A stretch of DNA of 64,000 nucleotides from Typha latifolia (GCA_019914945.1 CM034107.1:9362001-9426000), one strand, 5' to 3'; positions 13,701 through 23,709 are shown, counted from the first letter of the stretch. The notes: generated from the sequence alone by a model not told the origin. Made by a program: numbers and translations.

Positions 13701-16039
13701 AGTTCGAAATTTCAGTTTCGGTTTTGGTTTTGGCTTGATTACAAAAATTAAACATTTTGCTCAGTATCAATAGGTTTTGATTTTAGTTTCGTTGTATCGG
13801 TTTCTAACTTCTTTTGATAATAGTCTTCTTTATCGTATTTTTCAATGTATCACACAAAATTTAATAGCATTTAAGTAATGAGATTGATATTGAGTTAGGT
13901 ACAAGTTGGATTCAAGTCAAATCTAGCTTTTAATTTAAAACAAAAAAAAATGTTGTATTACGAATGTTTCGGTTGGAAGCTAGTTTTGCGGGCTAGTTTT
14001 AGATCGAATAGGACTGAAACGCAAAATGTTTCAGTAAAATGCCTCGGTTTCAGACGACATTTCAAGCCATTACTTGCAATTCATATATTATAATAACCTG
14101 TTTCAGCTACAGATCTAGCTTTTAGTCTTCCTACATTGTCACAGGACTGATAGCCTGATACTCCATTGAGCACATGAAACGATCAGCAAGTGTATTAGAT
14201 AAAAATGGAAATTTCAAAGAGAACACGCGACTAGAATGTATCATTCTCTCTTTATTCTGGCCATGCTCTAGTCATGAGGAGGAGAAAAAAGTGAAAATGG
14301 AAAAAGAAACACACTAGAAACATGGGACAAGAAAATTTCAAAGATGTCAAAAAGAAGAGAAAAAAAAAGGATTGCTCATGATTTGAGACAGGTGGGTAGC
14401 TATGATTTTTGTGAAAGCAATAGGATTATTGTAAACCAAGATAAAAAAAAAATAAATGTCAGAGAAGTTTGAAGAAATATCTGCTTTTCACATCAGATGT
14501 GAAATATATTTTTAAACATTTTGACGACAAAGCATTTAAAATGTCTAGCAAGAAAGGATGCATTGCAGAGTAATATTATCATTTCACGAAATATAAGTTT
14601 GGCCTAAATTAAGGTTTTAAAAAGTATACAAAGATCTCTTGTTCAATGGAAACAACAATTGTGTATCTTCTCTTTACAAGAATAGCCAACAAAGACGGAC
14701 TTAAAAGTTGTGCATTTAAATGGTCGATGGGAAATAAGGACAAAAGTTACATGATAAGCACTGCTATGACTTAAATGAGGCAAGAGATAGATACAGCCAT
14801 AAGTCCAACCATCAGAGAATTCTTTATTTATGCAGACCTTGTATCCTGGGAATGCTATGTGACTTAAATATGTTTATTTCACTACTAAGTTCGGATTGCA
14901 ACTTTCTGGTGTTTACCCTTTCTTTTATATGTGCATTTAATAGAGAACCGATGGTTGTTCTGCATAATAGTTTAGTTTTTCTAGCTTTACAAGTTATGCA
15001 ATTGTAGTGCTCTTAGACAACTACATAAATGAAACTGAAAGTAGACTATGATATAGAACCATCACAAATCCTAACTAGAACTAATTTTTCATGAGATGGG
15101 ATCTAGTTGCAGAATAAAGCAAGAAAAGGGGGAATCACATAGAGTTAACAAAGTCTGTTTGGCAAGAATAGAGTTAATTGTGTCGACTTTAACTGAATGT
15201 GTTCGCACTAAGCTGTCCCAGATCATGCTTCAAGAGAAATGTAAGTTATATAGATAAAGATCTCATCTTTCCTACCCAAATCAGCAAAAATTTATCAATC
15301 CTAGCAAAAGCAGGGCATCAGGAACAGGAGAGGACCTACATCTGCTTACCTCTCTTTCGTTGCACATGGGGATCTGGAGCAGCACCATCGGGTACTCCTC
15401 CTCCCCTTCCTCCACATCGCTCGCCTTCGCCACAGGCCGGATCCCCTTCGCCCTGATGTAGATACATCCAACCATGAGCACCAGCCGATCCACCGACTGG
15501 ACCAAGAAGAGCGCTATGCACACATTTGCCATGGCCTGGAGAGGTGGCGCAAGGTAATTGGCGCGGACGAAGAGCCACTGAGCGTAGAGGAGCTCGAGAG
15601 CATGGGCGGAGGAGGCGTAGGTGGGTGGGGAGAAGTGCCAGCCGCGGGAGTAGGCGGCGAGTTCGAGGATGAGGAGGACGACTGCAAGGAAGAGGAAGAG
15701 GCGGATGATACGGTATAGGCGGGGGGAGGGTTCCGGCGAGAGAGGAGCGGAGGAGAGGCGGCGGACGGCGGTGGAGAGGAGGGAGAGGAGGAGGAGGGGG
15801 AGGGAGGAGAGGAGGGAGGCTGTGCGGTGGAGTCGGAGGAGGATGACGCGGAGGAGGTGGCGGCGGCGGCGGTGGGGGTGGACGGGGGAGGAGGACGAGG
15901 AGGGGGGATCGTCAGCAGCAGCAGCAACGGCGGGAACGGCGGCGGCGCCGCAGCCGGAGTACGGTGGGGAGAGGAGGCGGTCGCGCTCGCGGTTCCACCA
16001 GTCTTGGAAGTCGTGGTTGGGGGGACGAGGAGGAGGCAT
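4746..16039 (-). CDS. CSLC: Cellulose synthase-like C glucan synthase (xyloglucan backbone), five exons, 680 aa
   Basis: The gene encodes a Golgi membrane GT2 glycosyltransferase; CSLC proteins make the beta-1,4-glucan backbone of xyloglucan. Exons on the minus strand are 16039-15350, 6611-6303, 6007-5717, 5626-5513 and 5384-4746. Every junction is GT..AG and phase 0, and the total is 2043 nt including the stop. Exon 1 gives a Pro/Ser/Arg-rich N-terminus, then membrane segments around residues 105-125 and 170-195, ending at Asn-Glu-Arg-Glu. Exon 2 holds the DDSDD motif and the DADFQP (DxD) motif. Exon 3 holds TVEDMD. Exon 4 holds QQHRW (the QxxRW signature). Exon 5 holds the C-terminal membrane helices and the usual ending GEQVS. 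Length and all catalytic motifs fit an intact family member. Exon 1 is far richer in GC than the others. Intron 1 (6612-15349) is swollen by a copia element. The subgroup number is not assigned. Confidence 0.93.
7145..7411 (+). repeat. 5' LTR of the copia element
   Basis: Starts TGTCAGTGTG and ends AAATTGACA. It aligns through its whole length with 11180-11449; the shared block around gagtcctttctaaa and gaagaagagagcatagag is nearly identical. Confidence 0.85.
7500..8150 (+). pseudogene. Copia gag remnant
   Basis: Open segments at 7430-7789 and 7836-8150 give a Trp-Ile-Leu-Gly-Ser-Ile-Asp block, then Lys-Ser-Met-Trp-Glu, then Tyr-Phe-Ser-Arg-Phe-Gln-Asn-Leu-Trp. These are the hallmark steps of the plant copia gag (UBN2 type). 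A stop and a frameshift separate the two segments. The zinc knuckle was not found. Confidence 0.7.
8150..8290 (+). repeat. Short dispersed repeat inserted between copia gag and integrase (copy 1)
   Basis: The block from gtgaaaacagatcggatag to ctaactaaacggatac is closely matched at 55840-55965. It interrupts the copia reading frame, so it is a separate, later insertion. Family unknown; the length and lack of coding sequence suggest a MITE-like or SINE-like element. Confidence 0.5.
8300..9010 (+). pseudogene. Copia integrase remnant
   Basis: From 8300 the translation runs Ile-His-Ser-Asp-Val-Trp-Gly-Ser, then a core-domain stretch ending Met-Ser-Asn-Glu-Phe-His-Gly-Phe near 8515. This is the copia integrase core (first catalytic Asp and the region around the second). 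Several frame changes are needed. The part after 8560 is only weakly integrase-like. Confidence 0.65.
9420..10165 (+). pseudogene. Copia reverse transcriptase remnant with intact YVDD box
   Basis: The domain starts near the Tyr-Glu-Lys-Thr-Phe-Ala-Pro-Val block (9440) and passes Leu-Tyr-Gly-Leu-Lys-Gln (9640). The open segment 9752-10120 carries the catalytic Tyr-Val-Asp-Asp box, then Met-Lys-Asp-Leu-Gly and Tyr-Phe-Leu-Gly-Leu-Glu. Upstream stops (near 9508 and 9523) and a frame change make it non-functional. Confidence 0.85.
10163..10722. mobile_element. About 0.55-kb insertion splitting copia reverse transcriptase from RNase H
   Basis: The copia frame is continuous up to about 10162 and resumes at about 10722, so the DNA between them is foreign. 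It is AT-rich inside. The ends are rich in atcggaattggga-like and gatcgggatcggg-like words that look like imperfect inverted repeats. No coding sequence. A non-autonomous DNA element is likely, but its exact ends and target duplication are not clear. Confidence 0.4.
10722..11140 (+). pseudogene. Copia RNase H remnant and pol C-terminus
   Basis: The frame around 10800-10890 gives [10 protein letters not shown], the classic copia RNase H start. It is followed by Ile-Ser-Trp-Lys-Ser-Lys-Lys-Gln and a degenerate Ser-Glu-Tyr segment. Near 11070-11150 come the usual pol-terminal Leu-Ala-Asp-Val-Phe and Leu-Val-Gly-Lys-Leu. Stops are present. Confidence 0.8.
11180..11449 (+). repeat. 3' LTR of the copia element
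   Basis: Starts TATCAGTGTGG after the polypurine tract and ends AAATTGACA. The first base pair of the terminal TG has decayed to TA. It has many substitutions relative to the 5' LTR, so the insertion is old. Confidence 0.85.
12484..12538. repeat. Hairpin-forming inverted repeat, probable core of a foldback MITE
   Basis: Arms TTTATCCTAGGATAAATAGT and ACTATTTTATAGGATAAA, each extended inward by TCCACC/GGTGGA, pair around the short loop AAATG. This sits inside a region bounded by gtgttttgttcc (12472) and ccaaacacaaca (12657), whose outer words are partly inverted. Hence the suggestion of a MITE of about 200 bp. Confidence 0.5.
13090..13165. repeat. Tandem duplication of about 37 bp
   Basis: The word aaattccagttgaattttct followed by ataatcagtct occurs twice in direct succession with one or two changes. 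A simple local duplication in the intron. Confidence 0.7.
13697..14085. repeat. Candidate small DNA transposon relic
   Basis: The block opens with ttcgaaatttcagtttcgg and closes with cggtttcagacgacatttca, which are roughly inverted relative to each other. The inside is AT-rich and non-coding. Only weak support; no target duplication was established. Confidence 0.3.
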
Positions 16040-16047
16040 CGAGATCT

Positions 16048-16049
<2 letters not shown>

Positions 16050-16082
<33 letters not shown>

Positions 16083-16110
16083 GCTCGCGCTTCGATCTCT
16101 CTTCTCTCTC
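16050..16110. repeat. CT/GA microsatellite in the CSLC 5' leader
   Basis: A pure TC run of about 28 nt followed by imperfect CT-rich sequence lies just upstream of the CSLC start codon. On the transcribed strand it is a GA tract. GA tracts in plant leaders can bind GAGA-binding (BBR/BPC) proteins; a role here is only a possibility. Confidence 0.7.
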
Positions 16111-16168
16111 TTCCTCGTGGAGGTGGTCAAGAGGGAGGGAGGAAGGGTATAATTGTAAATTTCTTCTT

Positions 16169-16180
16169 TAAATATATACC
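16169..16180 (-). promoter_or_regulatory. Candidate TATA box of CSLC
   Basis: The minus strand reads GGTATATATTTA here, about 130 nt upstream of the CSLC start codon, which leaves room for a leader of about 100 nt containing the GA tract. The surrounding DNA is AT-rich, so a chance match is possible. Confidence 0.35.
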
Positions 16181-16552
16181 CGCACTCATTTATTACACAA
16201 TTATCCCTGGAAATTCTACGTTATAACAATGTTTTAAGGGGGGCATTTTTAGGATACTAAGAAAAGAGATGGGAAGAGCTGACGTGGCAGACGGAGAGTG
16301 GACGTAAGGACACCGGATCTTGGGTTCATAGGCTTTGATGGCGTCAGACATATTTGAAGAGGGTAAAGGATCGTATGCAAACTGGACACGTCGCCGCTCA
16401 TGATTGGCTCGAATCTGTTGAAAAATATTCGACTTTTATCTGGCAGGCAACGAATGGTTGAGAGTACGGTAAGTGAGGGAAATTCCTACAGGCAGGAATT
16501 TTAGCCAATCTCCGCTCGGGCAGAAATGGACACATTTCCCTAATCCATGAAC

Positions 16553-16630
16553 CATTTTTTGTTTTTATTTTTTATTTTTTATTTTTATTATTTTTTGTTT
16601 TTATTTTTTATTTTTTATTTTTATTTTTAG
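16553..16630. repeat. T-rich simple repeat (TTTTTA)n
   Basis: About 78 nt of alternating T5-T6 and A with occasional G. It could be the poly(A) tail of a lost minus-strand retroelement, but no body was recognised next to it. Confidence 0.7.
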
Positions 16631-18299
16631 AACCATTTCCGCCTCCAATAAGAATGTTTGTTTGGAGAGGTGTTAGGCCAACACGTCCGACTTGGTGGGC
16701 TGCAATCCAAACATGAATAATTTGTACAACAATCTAATTATTATACAAACTATTTTTTATTTTTTATTTTTTCATTCAGAGAAGTGGAAATTTAACTGTG
16801 TTCCAATGGTAATGCAAATAAAGATGATCTTCATATAAATAAATGCAAAATGATTAAAATGACCTTTTTTTTAACATTTGTTAAAAGAAAATTTTTAAGA
16901 GTTTTTGTCCGTATCTCTTATGTAAATTATGTGCATTCTATTATAAAAAGATATGCGTTTAGTATAAAAAAATAAACACATTTAGTTTTAAAAGTTTAAT
17001 CTTGCCATTACTACAACCTAAGAATCTTTTACCTTTTAAATTTTATATTTGTGTGTATATCATTTAAAAGCCATATTTTTTTTTTATGGATACACTTTAG
17101 GATACTTTTTTGACAACTATAAACAAAATCTTTTGTACTTAAAATATAAAAAGACATAAATATTATTAACTGAGAAGAATATATAAAAAACAAGAATAAG
17201 GGTATCTTTTTCTTTTCATAGTCAAATTAATGAAATATTAATAGTAAGTTAGGTTTGAGGGGGGATCCAGGAAAAAGTTCTTAAAAGATTTCCATGCAAA
17301 AACTGTGGATATTATAAGAGATAAACATAGATGTCAATTTTAGAGGGGTATACATGTAAATAACATATTTTAAAAGGGTATACATAAAGGGAAAAAAACT
17401 TGAAATAAAATAATTTGGATTGAGATATAAAGTTTTGTAAGAACTTAGTGGTCGATACTTTACATGCAATGAATGGAGAGGAAGTGAATTGGGCCAAAAA
17501 TAGAAGTAAATAGGGAAGTCCAATGATTTAGGGAAAGTTAGAAAAGTCACTTTTTGATTCACTTATTGCAATCTTACAATGAATTTTTTTTGAAAATACC
17601 TACTTCATTTCCTTCACTTCCCAACAACATAACATGCGCAAAGCAACCGTTGCATTGGTTTTGCATGTACCGTTCCCTACTTGGGTGCATTTCCATTGGG
17701 TAAATATTAGCGCAAGAGCTATGTGTATGATCGGTATGTGGCTAAAACAGCCCCATGTTCTTATCTTATTCTTTCTCCACCTCCTAAAATTTTCTCTCAT
17801 CGGCCATCTAAACTATTAGTGTGGTCGGCTCTCATAATCCTCCTCTTCTACAGTAACTTCTCTCCCTTCATATTAAAAGAGCTCTCCTAGCACCTATCTA
17901 GCCATTGAAGAACTAACAAGCTATGATCTATCCGATCTTCGGTCACTGTTCGGTAGATATCTCAAGATCTAGCCATCCAAACCTTCTACGATATTGGATT
18001 CGTTGCAAAGCTCTCTTCAGGAGCGACAACATATCAAAACTTTAGCAAGATCCAACAGCTAGATCCGGAATCTTCTTCGAAAGTCACATTTTTAAACTGG
18101 TTTAGAACCGTTACGGATCGGATCAAACCGGTTCGTAACATATATCATTTGTTATTTATTACTTTCTAAATGCACTATCTCTCACTGCTAGAAAATCAAA
18201 CTATATTGATAGTTGATGAATACTACTAAAAACTAAGATAAATGCCACAGTAGATTTTCTTATATGCCCACTAATGCAACAAATAGTAGCATATTATGT

Positions 18300-18860
18300 T
18301 CCTAGGTGGGTTATATTGGTGGATAGGTGGTGAAGATGATGATAACAACGGATGGATGGGTTGTGGTGATAATGGAGAAAATGGTGGAGCTAGGATTGAG
18401 ACGGAAAGAGGAGGGAGGAGAGGCCGTCCTGACAGGTCTAGGGAGGTATGATTGAGGAGGGAGGGAGGGCAATGATCTTGGAGAGGGTGACAATCTAGAT
18501 TAAGAGATCGAGAGAGGAAGAGGATCGAGAGGGTAGAGGAGGAGTCTAGAGGTGGAAGAAGGTAAAAAAAATGACAATTATTTTTAATAAACTCCTAATG
18601 GCTGCTCTCCACAATTTTAGAGACTAACTAGATATTTAGAAATATTCAAATTAACCCTAACACGAGATGACCTTGGCGTCGGGCATTTGAACGCTCCCTC
18701 TAAACTTCAAATTCTGCACTCTTGGGCTAGGGCGTTTGAACGATATGAAGGAGTGTTGACTGAGGCTACTAGTGCTGAAATTAAAGGCCCGATGATAATC
18801 AGGTTCGACCCAGCGAACCTAATGTCCCATATGAAATAATTCGATCAGGTCGGAACACAT
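18300..18860 (-). repeat. Diverged LTR-like fragment possibly related to the TTCGAACGC LTR family
   Basis: In the same order as the minus-oriented LTRs at 39167 and 42630, it shows a ggtgg/gatgatgataa/ggatggatgggt section, a purine-rich ggagggaggagagg section, the word attaaccctaa, and then TTTGAACGCT and GTTTGAACGA. Overall identity is low, so this is a tentative relation. Confidence 0.3.
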
Positions 18861-19830
18861 CATAACGTTTTTTTTTTAACTTCTAAGGAGAATAATAGTG
18901 AAGTGGTGTCTATATGATCGCTTCTAGTAGTTTTATTTTTGTCTAAGAAATTTCTCGATTTCCAACTCTTAGGCTTATAGATTAAAGTAAAATAGATAAC
19001 AAGTTTGAATAAGTAGCAAATTACAAGGATCACATGTACAAAAGTTAATCTCTTTTTTAAGGTATTAAACCACAAGGGGTTAAACTGAATTATTAATTTT
19101 CTCCATACATGCATAAATTTTAATCAGAAGTATATGGACTAGTTTAGTACAAAAAATTATACATGAGATAAAATAATTTTGGACATAAATACAACGAATT
19201 CAAATGTATTTAATCTTTTCAACCTATCTATATGTGAATGTCATTTAATATAAAGAAAAATTCTGACAATAATAGTAGGCTGGACCTCGGAACTCAAAAG
19301 AAAAATATTTAAAATAAAAAATGGAGACGTTTTTATTCTTTTACTTCTTTTATTCAATACTTCTTACGAAAAAAAATAAAAATTCATTTTATTATTTTGA
19401 CTAAAAAGGCTGATCTAATTGATTGAATAGAGACAGAGGCAAAGGCACCACCTTGCAGAGAGCATCCTTTCTCCGAAGAAAGTTTCGAATTATGATCGTG
19501 ATCGTGGTCAGTTTCACATGATCGAGAGAAAGGAAGAGTAAAGTTAAAATTTATTTCCATATAATTTTCTTTTAACCCAAGTACATGATCCTACATAGTT
19601 TATTAGTTCCAAGATTGAAATAATATAAGAAAAATCTTATAACTATTTATAGCAATTTATTAAAAGCTGTAGTGTGCGTAAAATTTTCTGAAAAGAAAAT
19701 TCACGACACTCATATTTTATTTTTTAAAATAAAATAATTTACGGAATGGATATTCGAGACATTTTCATCAAAGTGTAATTATCTATGACTTTTGCAATTT
19801 AATTGTATTTAGTTTTTTATTTATTTATGG
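18861..19830. other. AT-rich intergenic DNA, nothing recognised
   Basis: No coding or RNA feature was found. An 84-codon open frame at 18860-19114 on the minus strand has no recognisable content. Confidence 0.5.
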
Positions 19831-20441
19831 TGTGATCTTAGTCTGATTTGATTGACTCTATTTATTCTTTAATTAATTCATGATGTAAACCCTTAAGGTA
19901 AGTCTAGTTAAGTTATATAAGCTATTAAGACAAGTTTAATTAAGTCATGTAAGCCCTTAAGACAAGTCGAGTTAAGTCATGTAAGTCTTTAAGATAAGTC
20001 TAATTAAGTTATTTAAGTCTTTAAGGTAAATCTTAATTCAAGTCATGTCAGCCTTTAGGGCTAGTCCTTGTAGGACTCATTACATCTGCTATATATATAT
20101 ATATATATATATATGAGAGGTTGGGCTTTTTTATATAATCATCCAAGTATTAAGAAATTATTTTAGCTTTAATTTTATTTTAGGAATTAGAATAAGATAA
20201 TCCATGAGTAGAAGTATATTAATCTCTCTTCTCTACTACCACCATCCATCTACTCTCTTTCTTCATCGTACTCTATCTTCTTTCTCCACCATACTCCATC
20301 TTCTTCTTCCATCATCACCACCGCCATCTTCCCTCCTACAATTGAGATCCATCACCTTCCATTCTCTTCATTTACCATCATTCACCTAATCGAAGCCTAG
20401 ACTCTCTTGTTGCCGATCGACTCTAATCAGTCTGTAATAAT
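19831..20441 (+). repeat. Probable 5' LTR of a gypsy-type element, with internal tandem repeats
   Basis: Begins TGTGATCTTAG and ends shortly before TGGTATCAGAGCC (20442-20454), the initiator-Met tRNA primer site. The exact 3' end (aatca at about 20429, or a few bases later) is uncertain. It carries a tandem array at 19880-20060, a TA microsatellite at 20091-20113 and a C/T-rich section near 20220-20350. No matching 3' LTR was found in the window. Confidence 0.6.
19880..20060 (+). repeat. Tandem array of about 30-33-bp units inside the LTR
   Basis: About six imperfect copies of a unit built from TTAAGRYAAGTCTARTTAAGT followed by a variable ATGTAAG-like spacer. Confidence 0.75.
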
Positions 20442-20454
20442 TTGGTATCAGAGC
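20442..20454 (+). other. Primer binding site (tRNA-iMet) of the gypsy element
   Basis: Exact TGGTATCAGAGCC immediately downstream of the probable LTR. This sequence is the standard plant retrotransposon primer site. Confidence 0.85.
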
Positions 20455-21900
20455 CACTACTATCCTTGAACAAGATGACAACCACACGTGGGATGGAGAC
20501 AAGATTGACTGAGGAGACTTCTACGACTAGGGATCCTCTAACAGTAATTGGTGAGGCAATAAAGACCAGCTACTTACCACTAGAACTATTGACTCCACCT
20601 CCGCCTACTACCCAACCGAAGGTGTGTAGACCTTGTTGTCAATACATGCATCTATGGCAGAGATGACATCCATTATTCACAAATTCTATGATGAACAGAT
20701 GCCACAGACACAAAATAGAGAGGTGTGTGACAGAACTATGCTCAATGACGCATGTCGCAGCTCCCTAATTGATGAGCACTAAACTGGTCGAAGAGGAGGA
20801 TGCCCTAGGGTAGACCCTGGCATGAACCGTTTGCACTAAGACTATGGCTTGAGCGACCCATAGCTAAAAATTAGCCTAAGCCACCTACGGCTAAGGTAGG
20901 CAATGGTCCACACTAATGGGTCATGGAGCCGATGCCACGGTGGGCCCTCCTCCACGTGGCAAAAGGGATCCATGCGGGAAACATATGGTGGGCGCGAACT
21001 CGTCCTAAGACTAAAATAGTTGAGTCTATTGTGCTGCTTGGAACCATCTAATTGTGATATCTTCCAAATGGAATAAGGCTATTAGGATCGTTTGGTGGTT
21101 TAGGGTCCCTTGATAGGCAAAGAATTGATCCGCTCGATAGAGCCAGTCTAGTGGATTGCCTCTCATGAACTTGGGGAACTTAAATTGTCTTGTTCCGACT
21201 TGAGCCCTTCCAAATGGCTTGTTTTCGTGAATTGCATGTCTTTGTTCCCTGATTCTGTCCAACTAAGTATGAAGACTTCTAAGCAATCTTGACTAAGTTG
21301 ACTCAATGGACCATGATTCGAGCTTATCAAAAGGAGTTCGAGAGGATTTGCAATTGCTTACCGGGTCAGACTTAGCCGTCTGCAGCACCTTCATTAATGG
21401 ACTCAACTCTGACATACAAATGGAGGTCAAAGCCTACAGCCTAGGACATTATTGGAGGCCTTTTCTACAATAGCCATGATAGAGGAAAAGGTCAAGGAGC
21501 TAGGAAGAAGCTCCAAGGTGACATGGACCCCTATGGATTGGAGAGGATCCTAACTGACTACATCGAGTGATGCTGGTTTTGGTCCTCCCTCTTGGTCGCA
21601 AGTGGGGAAGCCCCTACCAAGTAGCGCTTCTCTCATCGATGTCAAAGGTAATAGAGGAGCTTCTCCCTACGGCTCACCCTAACATAGATCGAGGAAAGGA
21701 GGGCTAAGGGGTTGTGCTTCTACTGCGACGAAAAGTTCTCTCCAGGCTATAAGTGCAAAAAACAATCTACGACGATCATGTTCCTAAGAGGAGACGAGAA
21801 GGAGCACACCCCAAACCTTACGGGTAGAGGGTTTGATCAAGAAGCAATGAGTCGAGATACTGATTGACTCTACATGTTGTGGGAGAGAGTCCATTGTAAG
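20455..21900 (+). pseudogene. Ty3/gypsy gag remnant with an inverted central segment
   Basis: The leader and N-terminal part on the plus strand are heavily degraded. From 21262 down to 21026 the gag core is readable only on the minus strand (Arg-Gln-Phe-Lys-Phe-Pro-Lys-Phe, then Pro-Leu-Asp-Trp-Leu-Tyr-Arg-Ala-Asp-Gln-Phe-Phe). The following gag segment (Tyr-Glu-Asp-Phe-Glu-Ala-Ile-Leu-Thr-Lys-Leu-Thr-Gln, 21268-21305) is back on the plus strand. A CCHC knuckle follows at 21712-21765 as Cys-Phe-Tyr-Cys-X6-Gly-Tyr-Lys-Cys, with Tyr in place of the metal-binding His. No pol was seen downstream. Clearly dead. Confidence 0.7.
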
Positions 21901-22854
21901 ACAAAGGAACAAATAGTCCTCATGTGGTTCTCATAAGTAGTCCTCAAATTTTGTGCTTCAGTTGAAACAAAGTAGGAATGAGCAAAGTTAAGAGGTTTAT
22001 CAGCCAACAAACTCATTTGAGACCGCTAGATTTAGAGTGTTTTGATTATAATATATTGGTTTTATATGGGAAAATGAAAATAAAAAGAGGAGCCCTAGAG
22101 TCTGCTTATAAATAAAATAGACTCACATTAATTTGATTTGCCTATATGGTTATTGCTTTCATTTTTCATTTATGTGCAAATAACACATGGTACCCAAAGT
22201 GGTCTCTATTATTATTCTTATTGGAAAATTGGAGTAGGTCGATCTCATCTAAGGAAAATATTCTACTCTATTCTATTCGATTAGTACATTGATACTGATA
22301 TATGTTGCTCACTTAGTATAGTGTTTTCAATTGGTCCAAAAATGTCAAGGGACATAATTGTTTATGATGATATTTTCATTAATTTTTTTATCATTTATGA
22401 GTCCGAAGACTAGATATGAGCTGGACAAAGGGTTAACCCTCCCTAGATATAGAGGCACTTATGCCCTGTCAAGCTTTAGTCAGTATAGTAAGCTGTATAG
22501 TATAAACTTTAAATCATGTGCATCGCTGAACAATTGCTCCGAACTAAACTCCATTGAGATCATCTCCAAGTCGTCGCGCTGCTCCTCTAAGACAATTACA
22601 TTGCTGAGCAATTAACCGAACCGAGCCATTGAGCTAAGCCACTAAATCATAATAATTATTTAGGGTTGGAGTCGATTGCATGACCTCCTTGGTTATAAAG
22701 AAGGATACCTAATAACTCTACTAGAGTTGATTGGGTTTTTTTTAAAATATATTTAGGTGGAAGATGATATTTTATTAGTAAGCTTTACATTTTCAGTATT
22801 GGCTTCCTCTATAATGATATTATGCATTCTTCGTAATTCACTCTGTCTTGCTTA
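21901..22854. other. Intergenic DNA, nothing recognised
   Basis: Presumably continues the degraded retroelement at first, then AT-rich DNA. No domain, RNA gene or repeat relation could be supported. Confidence 0.4.
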
Positions 22855-22859
22855 TATAA

Positions 22860-23704
22860 TGATACACCTTGTTAGAGTTTTTTTTTCTTATTGTATTAGT
22901 TATTTATTTTTATTAAAATAATTTTTTTGTAGGTCGCATTCAAACGCGAAAGAGGGTGTGCATTCGAACGCTTGCATCAGTTCGCAAAAATATAGAATGC
23001 GAAATGTGCGTTCAAATACGGTCAGACGCGTTTGAACGCTCGCATGCGAATGCCTGCATCAGTTCACATCCACAGAGAACGTCTTTTGTGCGTTTGAACG
23101 CGGTCGATCCCATTCGAACGCGATTGGCGGGAGTCCACTAGCATTAGGGTTAATAATTATTATTTTGGCTTATTTGCTAGCCTCTATAAAGGTGTGGATG
23201 ACAGCTAAAATTAGAGGATGAATGAATATTAGTTTCTATCCTCCTTTATCCTCTCTCTAGTCTCTTTACCCTAATCTCCCTCCTCCCTCTTCACCAACCA
23301 GCCACCTCTATCGTTGGCAATGTCTCATCTATCTTCTAATCTCCCTCGTTTGTCGAATCTTCCCTCCTCCTTGGGATCTCGGCCACTTCTTCCCCTTCGT
23401 CCTTATCCCTTAAAACTACATCAACCATCTACCCTCATCTCCATTATCATTCATAACCCTAACATCCACTCCACCCGTCACCACCACTATTATCCTCACT
23501 CTATCATGTTCTAGTCCCAGTTGTAGTTTGAATATGCGAAGGGCATAACACAAAAAACGTAGATTAGGAAATTACGGATCGATCAACCTTGATTTCGTAA
23601 TTTTCTGACTACGGGAGAATATTTGGTGAATATTTTCCCTTAGTTGTGTGGACTGCTTCGTGTAATCAATTCAAATCTTGAAGGGATTGTTCCGTAACCT
23701 ATCA
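22860..23704 (+). mobile_element. Solo LTR of the TTCGAACGC gypsy family with a perfect TATAA target duplication
   Basis: The 845-bp block begins TGATACACC and ends CCTATCA. It is flanked on both sides by TATAA (22855-22859 and 23705-23709). It aligns end to end with the reverse complement of the LTRs at 39167-39966 and 42630-43412: the start gttagrgttttttcttatt, the palindrome cluster, ccctaat, the ATC-rich Pro/Ser-like section, and the end aatcttgaaggRatYgttc. No primer site or internal region adjoins it, so it is what remains after LTR-LTR recombination. Confidence 0.88.
22935..23125. repeat. Cluster of TTCGAACGC-type palindromic words in the solo LTR
   Basis: In about 190 bp there are at least six near-copies of GCGTTYGAACGC or its halves (for example cattcgaacgc, gcgtttgaacgc, cattcgaacgcg), separated by gcatcagttcgc-like spacers. 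The same cluster is present in the two family LTRs at about 39745-39895 and 43205-43345. Confidence 0.7.
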
Positions 23705-23709
23705 TATAA

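Larger units (their letters stand above)
11450..15349. other. Remainder of CSLC intron 1, with small repeats only
   Basis: No gene was seen. It contains a hairpin near 12484-12538, a tandem duplication at 13090-13160 and a repeat-like block at about 13697-14085. The rest is unremarkable AT-rich intron. Confidence 0.6.
16040..18299. other. Upstream flank of CSLC and AT-rich intergenic DNA
   Basis: Apart from the CSLC leader this contains only a T-rich simple repeat (16553-16630, TTTTTA-type units) and AT-rich sequence. Short open frames at 17281-17819 show no recognisable product. The stretch from 17820 to 18140 looks repeat-like, with direct CGGATCGGATC words and AACCGGTTCG, but has no assignable family. 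Confidence 0.5.

Noticed and set aside
15281..16226. Long plus-strand and alternative minus-strand frames over CSLC exon 1
   Set aside because: GC-rich composition opens several frames; only the minus frame starting at 16039 continues the CSLC protein through correct splice sites.
22935..23125. CRISPR-like array from the regularly spaced TTCGAACGC words
   Set aside because: Plant DNA; the words are short, imperfect and inverted, spacers share sequence, and the block belongs to an LTR.
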